Part shown: positions 47,001 through 58,074 of the stretch, piece by piece | Layout of the letters: every line of letters starts with the position of its first letter | Position numbering within the stretch: the stretch's first letter is position 1 | Assembly (NCBI GenBank): GCA_000310025.1 | Contig: FN649751.1 | Location: 6,650,832-6,714,831, forward strand | DNA: 64,000 bases | From: Ectocarpus siliculosus | Taxonomy: Eukaryota; Sar; Phaeophyceae; Ectocarpales; Ectocarpaceae | Direction: 5' to 3' | The notes under the pieces: model-generated | The model's input: the letters and a program-made list of their open reading frames with translations, nothing else | Database searches by the model: none | Told to the model about the DNA's origin: nothing | Made by a program: the position numbers and the translations under genes

Positions 47001-50000
47001 TTTGTTGATAATTTTTCTTTCTCGAGAGCATCACGAGAAGGACCGGCTTAGTTGGAGGCATGCACCAGAAGGTGGCGCCTGCTCTCGTACAGCCGCAATG
47101 AAAAAACCGCGAAATGTGACAGCGACAGCCTCCTCGGCCTGCTCTTGCCTTGTCACCACCCAGCAAAGGTGTGCAGATGCACACATGGAGCTTCACGAGG
47201 GCATCCTCGGGATCGACCCGTCGTCCGAGGTCTCATACCAGCGAGCAAGAACGTTGAACACGTGTGTGTGTGTGTGTGTAGTTTGAACGCGCGACATCGC
47301 CCACAACAGAAGTCAGGCCAGGGCGCACACGCTCCGGTGCCGGACGAACGCACGTTCGTATGTGTAGCAGACATACAATAACAACCACCAAACCTCTGCG
47401 CGTGCCGCCTGTGTACCGGTCGCTGGTGGCATGTATGCACACGCTCAACGCTCAAGGTGTTGATGTATTTGGACAAGAGCATTGGGCGCCTGGTGGACTA
47501 CCTCGAGAGCGAAGGTTGGATGGACAACTCCATCATCGTCGTGGCCAGTGACAACGGGGGCTGTCCCACCGCGGGGGGAAGCAACTTTCCGCTGAGGGGG
47601 ACCAAAGCCTCCTACTGGGAAGGCGGTACCAAGGTAACGATTTCAGCGCCCGTACGGGGCAGTTGTGGATGTTCCGGGGGGGTAACAAGAACATGGTTTC
47701 GTGTGTGTGCAGATACTAATATATTAGAGTGCGGTGAAGAACACAATTCGTAGCAGCAACGTATCACTGAGTAGCTTCCGAAAGAAGAGTGTTTTGAGTT
47801 TCTCAGTTTGAGCGATGGCGAATGGATTGACGGGACGTACATGTCGGGCGTAAGGTTCAGCTGGCCACGCTGTTCATTTTCGCTACATGAACTACGGGGA
47901 CCCGAACAGATCGAAATAAAGCTTGACTTTTTTCACAATTCCGTGTCCTTCCAGCCACGTCTTGTATGGGTTGGTCTACCTTGTTCGGAGCGTTGACGCA
48001 TGCGTGTACCGCACGAGTGAGAAGTGGATATTTTGACACTAGGACAGCAGGACGCGTCTTGCACCCTGCTGCACTAGCTTTGAAGGCTGATTCAAGCGGT
48101 ACCGTATATTTTCATTCATCCATACACGTGCACCGCCTTGCCATCCTGCACCGATACGTGCGTACACCATCGGGCATGTTACGCATGTCGGCGATAGGTG
48201 CCTGCCCTCGTATACTCTCCCAGCCACATCCCCAAGGAGCGGCGGGGTGGGCAGTACGACGGCTTGATGCACGTCACTGATTGGCTCCCAACCTTAATGG
48301 CGGCCACAGGGAGGTAGGTACAGATAGATGTGGCAAAACAATGCCTGGCAGATCCGTCAACGGCGTGTTTTTTTTTGCGGCTGTCCTTTTCCACACTGGA
48401 ACGCAATGAACGAGGGCATCATGTTTCGGAGGGAGGTGTAACGTTTCCTCTCTGCCGCTGATGGCAGTGACAGAATTCCGAATGGGCGTTGAATGTTGAG
48501 CTTTGCGAGCTACGAGAACGGATGGAGAATACTGAATCCTCGTCGTGCACCTTCCTGTCCCGCAAGAGGAAGGAGCACGACACCAACTTAGGTAATTTCG
48601 AGACAGTTAGCGAGTTAGTCGCTAAGCTTGACCGCAACAAAGAGAGCCCCGAGACTGACCTCAAGGGCGGGATCAGCCTTATCTTGTCTTCGTCGCTCGC
48701 ACTCAAACAAGCCTCAAACTCTCCTCCACACCCGGACCTTGATGTCGACACTAAATAGTGCCGCATGCATCCTTTGTGCCATGGTACTGCTGCACGTCAT
48801 TATGTCTCGTCTGCGACAGCAGTGTTGTTGAGAGCCACCGGAACCTGGACGGCGTCAACCACTGGGAGCATATCATCGACGTCGACTCTGCGGGGTGTGG
48901 TGCCGAATGTGGCAGCAGCAGCAGCTACAGTCCCAGGAATGAGATGTTGTACAACTTCGACCCGTACTTCATGGGAGCGGAGACTTACGGACCGTGAGTT
49001 ATCAATCCACTGCACCAAACACACGCGACAGCGACGGAGACTACGTCATCGACGTTGACTCTCAACAACGAACTTGGAACTTGCCAGTCACTGAAGGCGG
49101 GTCGTCAAGAGCTTCCAATTGTTGACGTGGACTTTTACAAGCTAAGGGATGCTTGGCGCTAGCCGCTAATTTTCTTGATGTGGTGTTATTTATGGTCTTG
49201 TCCCGATCCTTTACATGTATTCTCTCATTTTCTTGATCTCATGTTTCTTCTCTAGGCTCCCCGATCCCGATTTTTCCCAAGCTCAAGGTGCTTTCCGGCA
49301 GGGGAAATGGAAATTCCTCTTCAAAGTGTGCTGTTTGGGCCACTATGCCCCCGAGACCGACGTTTCGTTCGCGGTACGTACATCTTTCGCTAGCACTGGA
49401 ACGAGTTGACAGGTTTATTGCTGATAATGTTCTGGCCATTCTTTGGACTGTTCTTCGGACTGTTCTTTGGACTGTTGTTCGGGTTTGGGTTTGGTTGAGG
49501 TGTCGGCGCCACCTCGCAGAAAGAACACTCCCTGAACGGTTGTGAGCCGTTGTTTCTGTTGATGTTGGCTTCGATCTGAAGTCTTCGTTCTCGAACCCTC
49601 CTTCTTGCGCACTTTCCAGAGTTGATCAAGAAACGAAACACGTTGTATCATCCTACGCACACAACGTCCTACCGCTTATGCACAAACACAACCGTGTCTG
49701 AAATTTAAGACTCCAGAACGAAACTAGAAGGCAGAGGTGAGAAATGGCCGAAAACGATCTGATTCGCTGTGTACATAGCCCATCACATGACTCTTCAGAG
49801 GCTGTGAGTCAACATCAAACAGTACCATGGATGCCCCAATATGCTTCATAGCCACCTGTTCCGTACGAATCGCATTGTGCTGGACCATCCTGTTCGTGTG
49901 CTTTCAGATTGCTGTAAGGCTGCAGGAGACCCCCTCTAAAACTTGTTGTTCGCGTTGCCACACTGGCTTTTTTCTGTGTCGAATGAACCCCTTTCGTTTC

Positions 50001-50714
50001 GACAGAACAAGATGGTGTCCGAGAGCGGGACGTGCCGTCATCACGCTCATGACAATGAGCAGTCAGCGGACGCAACCATGCCAAGAGATGCCCCAGACTG
50101 TTACGAGTATGGGTGCGTGGACATCTGCGTGGACACGGCCGATTGCAAGGACTGGCTGTTCGACTTGGAAAATGACCCCACTGAAGAGCACGACCTTGCG
50201 GACACTTACCCAGAGGTGATGAATGAGCGTCGAAGTCCATTGGTCTCTTACTCGAGCTCCATGCAGCATTGTTGCGGCTTCAACCGCTTGCTGGCGAAGG
50301 CTACTTTCGTTTTTCCCCTACGTGAGCAACTTCGAACCAATTTGTCACCGAGACTGGACACGCACGCTTTTTTGCTGTGCTGTGCACTGAATATATGTGC
50401 AAAAAATCGTTTTTTGTTGTGCCGGCTATTGGTTTGGAGTTTCATTCCTAGGTTTGTCTTTCCTCTCTTGCCTCATTCCCTAGCTGCCAACTGATTCAAC
50501 AACTGCCGTTGTTCGTGGCATCGTGCGTCATGTGCAGGTTGTACAAAACTTGCGCGACCGCATGTTCTCGGTGGTGGGTCAGGAATATTCGGACTCGCTG
50601 TGGGCTCCCCAAGATATGACCGCTTACCGCATCTGGGAGAGTCACAACTATTGGGTGGTGCCGTGGTTGGAACCAGGACTGCGGTACCGGGTCGAACAGG
50701 GAGCGGTCGCGTAA
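41054..50714 (+). CDS. Secreted Cys-type arylsulfatase (ARSB/ARSI-like)
   Basis: Hydrolyses sulfate esters, plausibly on sulfated wall or storage polysaccharides. Exons: 41054-41123, 41872-42035, 42482-42619, 43181-43336, 44400-44732, 45848-45941, 46149-46285, 47027-47071, 47457-47633, 48237-48313, 48835-48993, 49256-49373, 50006-50215, 50538-50714; all phases join, giving 684 codons plus any missing exon. MYALSLARILVTTTSLSLTA is a signal peptide and decides the start. Metal-site Asp48-Asp49 (FFIMIDDMGW), Cys88 in CTPAR (the residue converted to formylglycine), Lys142 and His144 (GKWHLG), SDNGG, LRGTK, HVTDWLPTL and WLFDLENDPTEEHDL all align with human ARSB. About 12-14 residues between WEGGTK and the HVTDW exon are absent, so one small exon at 47.64-48.23 kb is unresolved. 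The short exon at 47027 is phase-consistent but weak. A Ser/Pro-rich insert in exon 5 comes from a hexamer repeat. Confidence 0.92.
41280..41313 (-). mobile_element. SINE 3'-end fragment in sulfatase intron 1
   Basis: The minus strand reads TCTTAATGTAAAGAC followed by an AAC-repeat tail, matching the shared 3' end of the SINE-like family with one change. It is antisense to the sulfatase gene. Confidence 0.4.
41434..41510 (+). mobile_element. SINE 3'-end fragment with long AAC tail
   Basis: TTAAATTTGAAGACGACAAC leads into AAC/CAACCA repeats to about 41510, in the first sulfatase intron. It is a second, oppositely oriented copy only 120 bases from the one at 41280-41313. Confidence 0.45.
44633..44678 (+). 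repeat. In-frame CATCTC hexamer repeat in sulfatase exon 5
   Basis: About six TCTCCA/CATCTC hexamers code alternating Ser and Pro. The six-base unit keeps the frame when its copy number changes, so this part of the enzyme may vary in length between strains. Confidence 0.85.
44733..44809 (+). repeat. GTGAGAC heptamer array starting at a 5' splice site
   Basis: Eleven 7-bp units begin exactly at the donor of sulfatase exon 5. Eight are GTGAGAC, two GCGAGAC and one CTGAGAC. GTGAG is a consensus donor, so the splice site is repeated many times in a row. Confidence 0.9.
49441..49490 (+). repeat. 12-bp tandem repeat in sulfatase intron 13
   Basis: About four units of CTTTGGACTGTT (or CTTCGGACTGTT) run head to tail, with GT-rich hexamers after them. 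No coding signal is seen. Confidence 0.75.
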
Positions 50715-52275
50715 ATGGCCTCTGGCCTTTTGGTGTGGTGATGTGAGATGTTATTTCGGAAGCTGCGAGAGACGGAATAAGCTGTGGTTGTGTGCTGTTG
50801 ATAGTCGGTGGTAGTCAAGAAGTTGTGGTATCACGCGTGTTGTACCTGCCGTGATCTAGAACTAGAGGCGACGGATGATTGCCGAAATTCTGCTTGAGAT
50901 CGCCTCCCCCCCCCCCCCCCCGAAACGTTCCTGTGGTGGGTGCCTCCTGGAGCGTCCTCAATCCTCAAAGGGAGTTGCGGCATCCCCGCTACCTGCCTCG
51001 CTTCCGTCACGAAAACTGAGAATGTTACTCATTCGCAATTTTTAGATCGATCGCCGACGACGTGTTGTCGCATTCTAAAAACCAACATTCACTCTACAGC
51101 CGGGGGACCGATACAAGGGGGTCCCTCCCTTAGTCATGAACGACATTCACGATGTGGGATAGGTTTTCGGGCGGCGATGTGGGCTTTGATGAAACCCCGG
51201 TTGCCCACGTCCGGACCATTTGGTCTCTTTCGAAAGATTGCGAACGCACGGCGTGAACCTGACGCCTTCCGAAGCCGCTCTTGGCGCAATGAACGCCCGC
51301 ATTTTCGGGTACACCAGCTCCCCCGAATTGTGACATAAGTTTAGGCTCTCGCCAAATGCAGACGCCCGAAAACAAGCATGCTGAGCTTGGCTGGACGGGA
51401 TGGCCTCACGTTTATTACTTCCTAGCATGGCGAGAACTGGAACGAGCCTAGCGGTGTTGTTCCTCCTGGTCACCACGCCGGTGCAATAGACAGCTTTCAC
51501 ACGGACGCGTGCGCAATGGGTTTGGCTAGCTTGGTGGCGGAGTGCATGATGCATTTTCGTTGCTCGTGGTAACGTGCCAAAATATTCTTGTAGACCTCAG
51601 AAGGAAAACAACCCACAACGGAGATTTTAAGTATTGGAGAGACAGCTTGGCTATAAATGGTTCATTGGAATTGTTCATCTGCACCACCGCCGGTGGTATG
51701 CGGGGTAGACGCAGAACAAAAAAAAACGTTCCCGGCTAGATCCCCGAAAATCGGATCCATCAATATCTACGCATACAACCTGGACCAATCACGTACCTCC
51801 GCTAGCCTCTATTGTTTGCTGCTTGGATGCTTTTTTGTCTGTGCTCTACTTTAGCATGTCGTCACCGCTGGGCAGTCCCGTTGGGTCTTGTTCGAGTGTT
51901 CGAAGATGTGTCCCCGAGCACGCCATTTCGCCTCTTCACTACCACTAGAAACGTGCGGAGGAACTAATGGGTGCGAGAGAAGTGAGCGCCATGTTTTCGT
52001 TCACTGAGTGTTGGACTATTCCCCGAATCTATGATTGGGACCGTCGTCGTAGCAGGCATAACAGCTATCATGCGCTGCCACAACAGCCCTCAGTCTCTTG
52101 AAGGCCGAAATTACTCTTCAGCCGGGGCTCTTTGGCGTGCACGAACAAATTAAGGGTCGCGGATAGAGTCTGAGTGCACATGCACGGTTAGTATCACTTC
52201 CGCGCTGATGGCACCAAGCTATCATCCCAACTGGCGGTTCACAACAAATGTGGTAAGGTCAGCGGTGCACACCAC

Positions 52276-52409
52276 TTTTTTTTTGCTCATAGCAATGGCC
52301 AAGTGAAAGGTTATGTACGATAGACTACGCGGTAGACAATTTTTTTTTTGCTCATAGCAATGGCCAAGTGAAAGGTTAGACTATGTAGAATAGACTACGC
52401 GGTAGACAA
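52276..52409 (+). repeat. Two-copy 65-bp tandem duplication
   Basis: A T-run, then GCTCATAGCAATGGCCAAGT, then a segment ending ACTACGCGGTAGACAA occurs twice (starts 52276 and 52340). The second copy carries a 5-base insertion. Confidence 0.9.
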
Positions 52410-52731
52410 CCAGCAAATCACCACATCAAGTTTTCAGCATCTGGTATGATACATCTTGGTAGTTTTGGGTCCTGTTCGGAGTGCAGAAAGATCTCTCAAC
52501 CCACTCCCTTTTACTGTAGTCCACTGTAATCTCGTCTGGCCTGTGTGTGGACACACCTTCCACCCAACCGCTGCGATAAACAATCGCCCCTTCTTACCAA
52601 CAATACGTCAGATGAGTCGATATGATCCACACTTTCCAAACTACAGAAGTACCGCTGTACCTCGTCTCGACAGCACTGCTGCTGTACATGGAAGCACCAT
52701 GGAAGCTGGAACCCGAAACAGACGAACAGAT

Positions 52732-52761
52732 TCCATGGAAGTCAATTTCGACTTCCATGGA
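52732..52761. repeat. Perfect 12-bp stem hairpin
   Basis: TCCATGGAAGTC (52732-52743) and GACTTCCATGGA (52750-52761) flank a 6-base loop. More CCATGGAA words lie within 60 bases on either side. Confidence 0.85.
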
Positions 52762-55529
52762 GGCTTATTCCATTTGTCAAATAGTGTTACCCGTTCCATT
52801 CAACAGAGAAGCTGCCAACTATATTGCCCTTCTTTTTCGAGTTGGCTTGATGAATGTTTGTGTGGCCTATATGCATACGGAGGGGGACTTTTCCCGCACG
52901 ACACCTTCCGCTCAGCGCAAAACCTCCCGACGTCTCTTTGCTACGAAAACACTAGACAATTTTGTATCTCCCTCCGAATCTCACCAGCCGGGGCGAAACC
53001 GTTGTACAGTAGCAGCAGTTTCGGACGGCTGGGCCTCTCAATGGAGTACAACCGCGAGCAACCGTAATTTTCCACTACTACTGCAACCAAGAACGTGCTT
53101 CGCCTCGCGCATAGAGCTGGGTGAATGGCCCCTATATCTCTTTACTCAAGTATTTCTCTAGGCCTTCTTTTGTCCGACCTGTGGGCGTCTGGCTTTCTGG
53201 GGCCGCTGCCTTGTCCTTATTTCGCACGTGTCATCCTTTAGTTTTGTAGCTGTTATTCGTATTGTTGAAAGCAAGCCGACGAATATCGTCGGCGTTGCTA
53301 GTCCCAAGCTTTATATTTTTATTTTAGTCGCGTGTTGCGCGTGTGCTGACACCACGAACGGGAAGGACCTTAATTAGCCGACACACTACGCAATAATGGT
53401 CGTGATGGACGCGGGTACGCAATAAAAAAACAACACATACATCCGATCCTCGGGAATCACGAAATGCAACGTCTACATACACACGGTAGGCACTCTGTCT
53501 GTCCGTACTGCTTTTGCCTACCACTCACTCTCGTCCTCTCGTCCGCATTAACAACAAACAATGCAACTTGCCGCACAACAAGAGCCATCCCTGCAGGAAA
53601 AGCTGTACAAACAAGCAAAAAGCAGCTCCTGCTGCTGTAAGCTGCTGCTGTATGTACCATTTTTCAGCACGCACGAACAACAGATACAGCACAGGCGAAA
53701 GAGCTGAGTCTGCCTGTCTGTGTCTGCGTCGGCGTGAGTAGGGGTGGGTGTGAGGTATCGATAGAGTAACGACAGGATGTTTTTTTTTTTTATTCTTCTT
53801 AATATGACACAACGAATCCATCTCCATCATACAAAAGAGTCTGAGACAGATTAGCAATGAATTCATTGTGTATGGCATCTCGACGAGTATCGTCGCGTTG
53901 CCTGTCTGAAGCTTTCGATTTTTGCAGCGGGTAACAATCAAGGTAGACACCAAGAAGACGCCCGATGAGCACACAGGAACCGGGGGACCCCAAAAAACAA
54001 AGCATGAAAAACAAAAGAAAGAAAGAAGCGAGAACAAACGAGCCAGACGCGACAGGCTTCAGGGAGGAGGCAAAAGAGCGCATAGAAGAAAAGCACCGTC
54101 GCCGCTCGCTCCGGACCGCTGGAAACTCTCACATAGCACTACATATGGAGCAAATATTAGGTAGGGCCCAACCAAGTCCATTGCTTGGCATAACGCCCAT
54201 CGCTTCACATGCAGCAGCCGGATGCACGGGTAGCCTCTTACTCAGCAAAAAGCGAAACGACTGCGGTTGGTTGACGTTCGATGTTGTTGGGACCCTACCG
54301 GCGAAAGGCGAGAGAGAGAGAAAGAGAGGGAGACAAAAAGAAGAGAGCGGAGAGAAGACAAGGCATTGACTCTCTCGAGAAGAGAAGGCATTGACTCTGT
54401 CGAGAAGACACTCACTCTCGTCCCTCTGGCCCGCCGCAGGCTGTCAGACATGATGTCACGTTGTGTATCGAACGGCGATATCCGATGTCGGCTCAGCAAC
54501 AGCAAACAAGCACAACCACAAACAAATATAGTCAGTCGCCGTGTGCGAGCTGTGGACTACTATCTTGTTGTAGGAAGTGAGAACTAAAAAGAGCACGACT
54601 ACATAGCACCACGGACGAACTATTATCGCAATACGCTTGCCGTCCGCCATAGATGCGCACCGCTGCACGAACGAGCTGTTGGTTATCATACCTCACTACG
54701 TAGTATCTAAGATTGTGCTGCCATCTAGCTTACCTATCGCTCAAATTACGACTACGCAGCAGACTCAAGGCAAGGAAGCAACACACGTGCCGATGCATAC
54801 CAACCATGCATGCAGCAAAACAAAAAAAGGCGGACCGTCTGTTGTTGTTTGTCTCTTCAAGTAACTGTGCTGCCGACAACGACACTGGAAAAAAGTAGGA
54901 GACGCGCATCGCCTACGCGAGCAACGCGTGCAGCCCAAAAAAACAGAGACGATAACCTTACGACCTTTCTTTTCAGCACATTCCGAGCATATACTGCAGC
55001 AACCGCAAGTAAGTATGTGTACAGCAGCAGCCGCATGTTGTGTACAACAACGGTCACTCAGGAAGAAAATCACAATAACAAACGCAAAAAAAAAAAGGTG
55101 GTGGCGCGCAGCACGCAGGACTCTCTTTCGCTGTTCATCAACCGGCCATTCCCATGGCGAAACAGACAAGGTACAGCAGTGAAGGCCGACTCTTGCCGGC
55201 CCCAGGAGGCGGAAGCTGCTCAAACTCGGGGACGGGTCATGATTTGCGATTGATTCCTCACCGAACGGATATCGAACGATGACACTACTGTTTCAATTAG
55301 CTTCAGAAAAGCTTCAAAATTAATCGTGAAACTTGCAGAGTCATAGACATGGCAAGTAAACACCCCGTTCCAAAGAATATATGTCGTTGATTTCTATTGA
55401 CTCGCGGACCTTTCAGGGCCAGTTTGTTTTAGCGTACGTCTTTAGGGTAAGTTAGCCTGTGACCACGGGAATCGACCGCGTCAAGTGTTGGATCAGTAAG
55501 GACATATGAAGGTACTGGGTAGAGAGAGA

Positions 55530-55552
55530 TCGGAACGGTTTTTAATGCGAAG

Positions 55553-55581
<29 letters not shown>
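55530..55581 (+). mobile_element. SINE 3'-end fragment with AAC tail
   Basis: TTTTTAATGCGAAGAC is followed by nine AAC repeats. It shares the 3' signature of the SINE-like family and lies inside the tandem array. The first array unit has no counterpart at the expected place. Confidence 0.5.
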
Positions 55582-55584
<3 letters not shown>

Positions 55585-56049
55585 ATTTAAAACTGAACTA
55601 ATGGGTGGTGGGCGGATGACCGGCGGACCCCAAAAAGCAAGCTGAAAAATAAAATATAGACTATGTTAAGAAAAAAAAGAAGGGACGACAAAGACAAGTG
55701 AGCCAGACGCGACAGGCTTCAGGGAGGTGGCAAAAGAGAGCATACGAAAACCACCGTCGCCGCTCTGAACCGCTGGAAGCTGTCACATAGCACAGCATGC
55801 AGCAAACAGTATAGGGGCCATGCCCCCGTTGCTTCAAGTAAAGAGGCAGCGCCCATCGCCTCACATGCAGCAGCCGGGTACGTACTACACAAATAGCCTC
55901 TTACTCAGCAAGAAGCAAAACGATTGCGGTTGACGTTCGATGTTGTTGGGACCCCAACGGCGATAATAGGCGAGAGAGAGACAGGTGCTACTACTACTAC
56001 GTAGACCAACAGAAGAAAGCGTAGAGAAGGCATTAATTAATTCTCGAGA

Positions 56050-56075
56050 CCCTAACCCTAACCCTAACCCTAACC
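56050..56075 (+). repeat. Interstitial telomere-type tract (CCCTAA)4CC
   Basis: Four CCCTAA units plus CC stand between CTCGAGA and GAAGACACTC in the second unit of the tandem array. The matching place in the first unit (about 54398-54415) runs CGAGAAGACACTC without it. Confidence 0.95.
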
Positions 56076-56724
56076 GAAGACACTCACTCTCGTCCCTGTG
56101 GCCCACCGCAGGCTGTAACGAACGGCGACATCCGATGTGCGCTCAGCAACAACAAACGCAACAAACCAAATATAGTCGCCGTTTCCGAACTAACTGTGGA
56201 GACTCTCTTTCATCACTTGTGGTATGAAGTATGAAGTGACAACGAAATAGAAAATGATGACGAGAAGCACCACGGACGAACTATTTTCTCAATAATACGC
56301 TTGCCGTCGCGATAGACGCGCACCGTTCCACGAACGACCAGTTGTCAAACCTCGCTACGCAAATAAGATTGTCCTGCCATCTACCCCTTATCGCTCAAAT
56401 TACGACTACGCAGCACACTAAAGGTAAGTAAGGCAGCAACACGCTTGCGATGCTTTACCACCCATCCATGCATGTAAAGGAAGAAAAAAAAAACTATGGC
56501 GGACCGTCTGTTGTCTGTATCTTCAACCGTGCTGCCGTTGCTTTTCTTCATGGATATCGGCACAGAGAAAAAATGAGGAATGCGCATCGCCTACGCGAGC
56601 ACGGCGTGCAGCCCAAGCGACAGAGACGATAACCTTATGACCTTTGCAGCATCTTCCGAGCATAACAGCAGCCACCGCATGTGTACAACGGTCACTATAG
56701 ACTAAGGAAGAAAATCACAAAATC

Positions 56725-57354
56725 ACTGGTTATCGCCCCACAGCGAGCGATAGCTGCTCAAACGACTGTGAGAGGTCTTGAAATCGTCTCAGCTACCCAG
56801 AACTGCTGGTAGTTGCCGGAGATTTGCAGGTACGTACTGCTTTTGCCTACCACTCTCGTCCTCTCGTCCGCACATCAACAACAACAATAAATGCTAATTT
56901 TCGCACCACAAAAGAGCCATGCAGAAAGCTGCAACAACAGAACAAAAGCAGCTCCTGCTGTATGTACACAGAATGTCCAGCTGTGTGCTGAGGTCGGTCA
57001 GCATCTCGAGAGAAGCGTGGCCAGCAAGCAAGGCTTGGCGCGGGACACGAGAGAAGCAAGCAAGGCTTGGCGCGGGCGGCGAAAAAAAGAAGACGACTCT
57101 ATATAAAAAGATCTGTAAAAAAGAAGGCTTGGCGCGGGCGGCGAAAAAAATGAAGACGACTCTTATACAAAGAGATCTATAAAAAGAGGACCCTCAACGA
57201 CAAGTCAACCAATCTGGTCGTTCCGATGTGACGATGTAACGCAGATCTTCTTGTCGACGGAGAAACTGGTTATCGCCCTGCAGCAAGCGATAGATGCTCA
57301 AACGACTGTGAGAGGTCTTGAAATCGTCTCAGCTACCCAGAACTGCTGGTAGTT
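56725..57354. repeat. 90-bp direct repeat pair
   Basis: The 90 bases at 56725-56814 recur at 57265-57354 with about four differences. Both copies run from ACTGGTTATCGCCC to CTGCTGGTAGTT. They bracket one copy of the array's first segment and a 62-bp repeat. Confidence 0.9.
57031..57185 (+). repeat. 62-bp tandem repeat
   Basis: AGGCTTGGCGCGGG starts at 57031, 57063 and 57125. The last two begin near-identical 62-bp units with an A-run and GAAGACGACTCT. The first is a 32-bp partial unit. Confidence 0.85.
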
Positions 57355-57400
57355 CTGGGAGGTTCGCAGTGTGGGCTGAGATCGGCCTTTTCGACCCGGT

Positions 57401-58074
57401 CGGGCAAGGGGTCCGCTATGCTACTGAAAACTCCACAGACGGAAAAAAAAGACTTTTGATCGACTGAGACCCAAGCTAGAGCTTGGGAATTTTGAACTTT
57501 CAGAACATGAAACGTTTTGGGGCGTTAGACTGACCACGAAATGGAGTCGCCTCAATTGGGGCGGTAAGGATTGCACAAGGTACGGCGCTGAGATCGGGAC
57601 GATTTCTTGAGTGAACACCACAAAACAACATCATCACACCAACAACGTTCCGGCTAGTTTGCGGGCCCCACAAGAAATGAGGCAACCTCTCACCCCTTCT
57701 TGTCCCCCCCGTTCCAAATAATGGTTTGTAGCAACACCGATTGGCACCGGCCAAAGAACAACAAACAATAAGATTTGTGGTCGGGACACTTGCGATGTGA
57801 TTGATACGCATACAACTATGCACTTCGCCCGTTCAACAATAATACCAAAGCAACACACACAGATTCAGCCCCCACCACCCCTGCACTACAATACACCACA
57901 TTAGTCGGCCCAAACAACACAAAAACTCCACTAAATCCAACAACACACGTGAAGCAAAAGGACACGCCTATCTGCCTCTCTCACCACTACCCGACCCCCG
58001 CACGCGGCCCGTCACACACACCAACAAACGGCAGCATAGAACAAACAAGCAGTATATTGCATACAAAACTCCGC
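57401..58074. other. Intergenic DNA at the UBA3 3' end
   Basis: No gene is supported. The right part is presumably UBA3 3' UTR (minus strand). It is rich in AACACAC and ACAACA words but has no repeat long enough to name. Confidence 0.5.

Larger units (their letters stand above)
50715..53500. other. Intergenic DNA downstream of the sulfatase
   Basis: No gene is supported. Two overlapping plus-strand frames at about 52.46-53.16 kb (203 and 179 codons) have no motifs and cover inverted repeats. The stretch holds a 16-base C run (50906-50921), a 65-bp tandem duplication and a near-perfect hairpin. Confidence 0.5.
53500..57400. repeat. Decayed tandem array, unit about 1.66 kb
   Basis: Three marker segments recur at a fixed offset. 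A segment at 53503-53660 recurs at 56834-56985 (about 3330 bases, two periods). One at 54040-54440 recurs at 55700-56120. One at 54600-54830 recurs at 56265-56530 (offsets 1654-1660). Copies differ by substitutions, small indels and lost parts, so at least two units and part of a third remain. No frame is conserved between copies, which argues against a protein gene. The array lies between the 3' ends of the sulfatase and UBA3. Confidence 0.75.

Noticed and set aside
52456-53161. Two overlapping plus-strand frames of 203 and 179 codons
   Set aside because: There are no motifs, and both frames run through the CCATGGAA inverted repeats. Open frames in two phases of AT-balanced DNA are not evidence of a gene.
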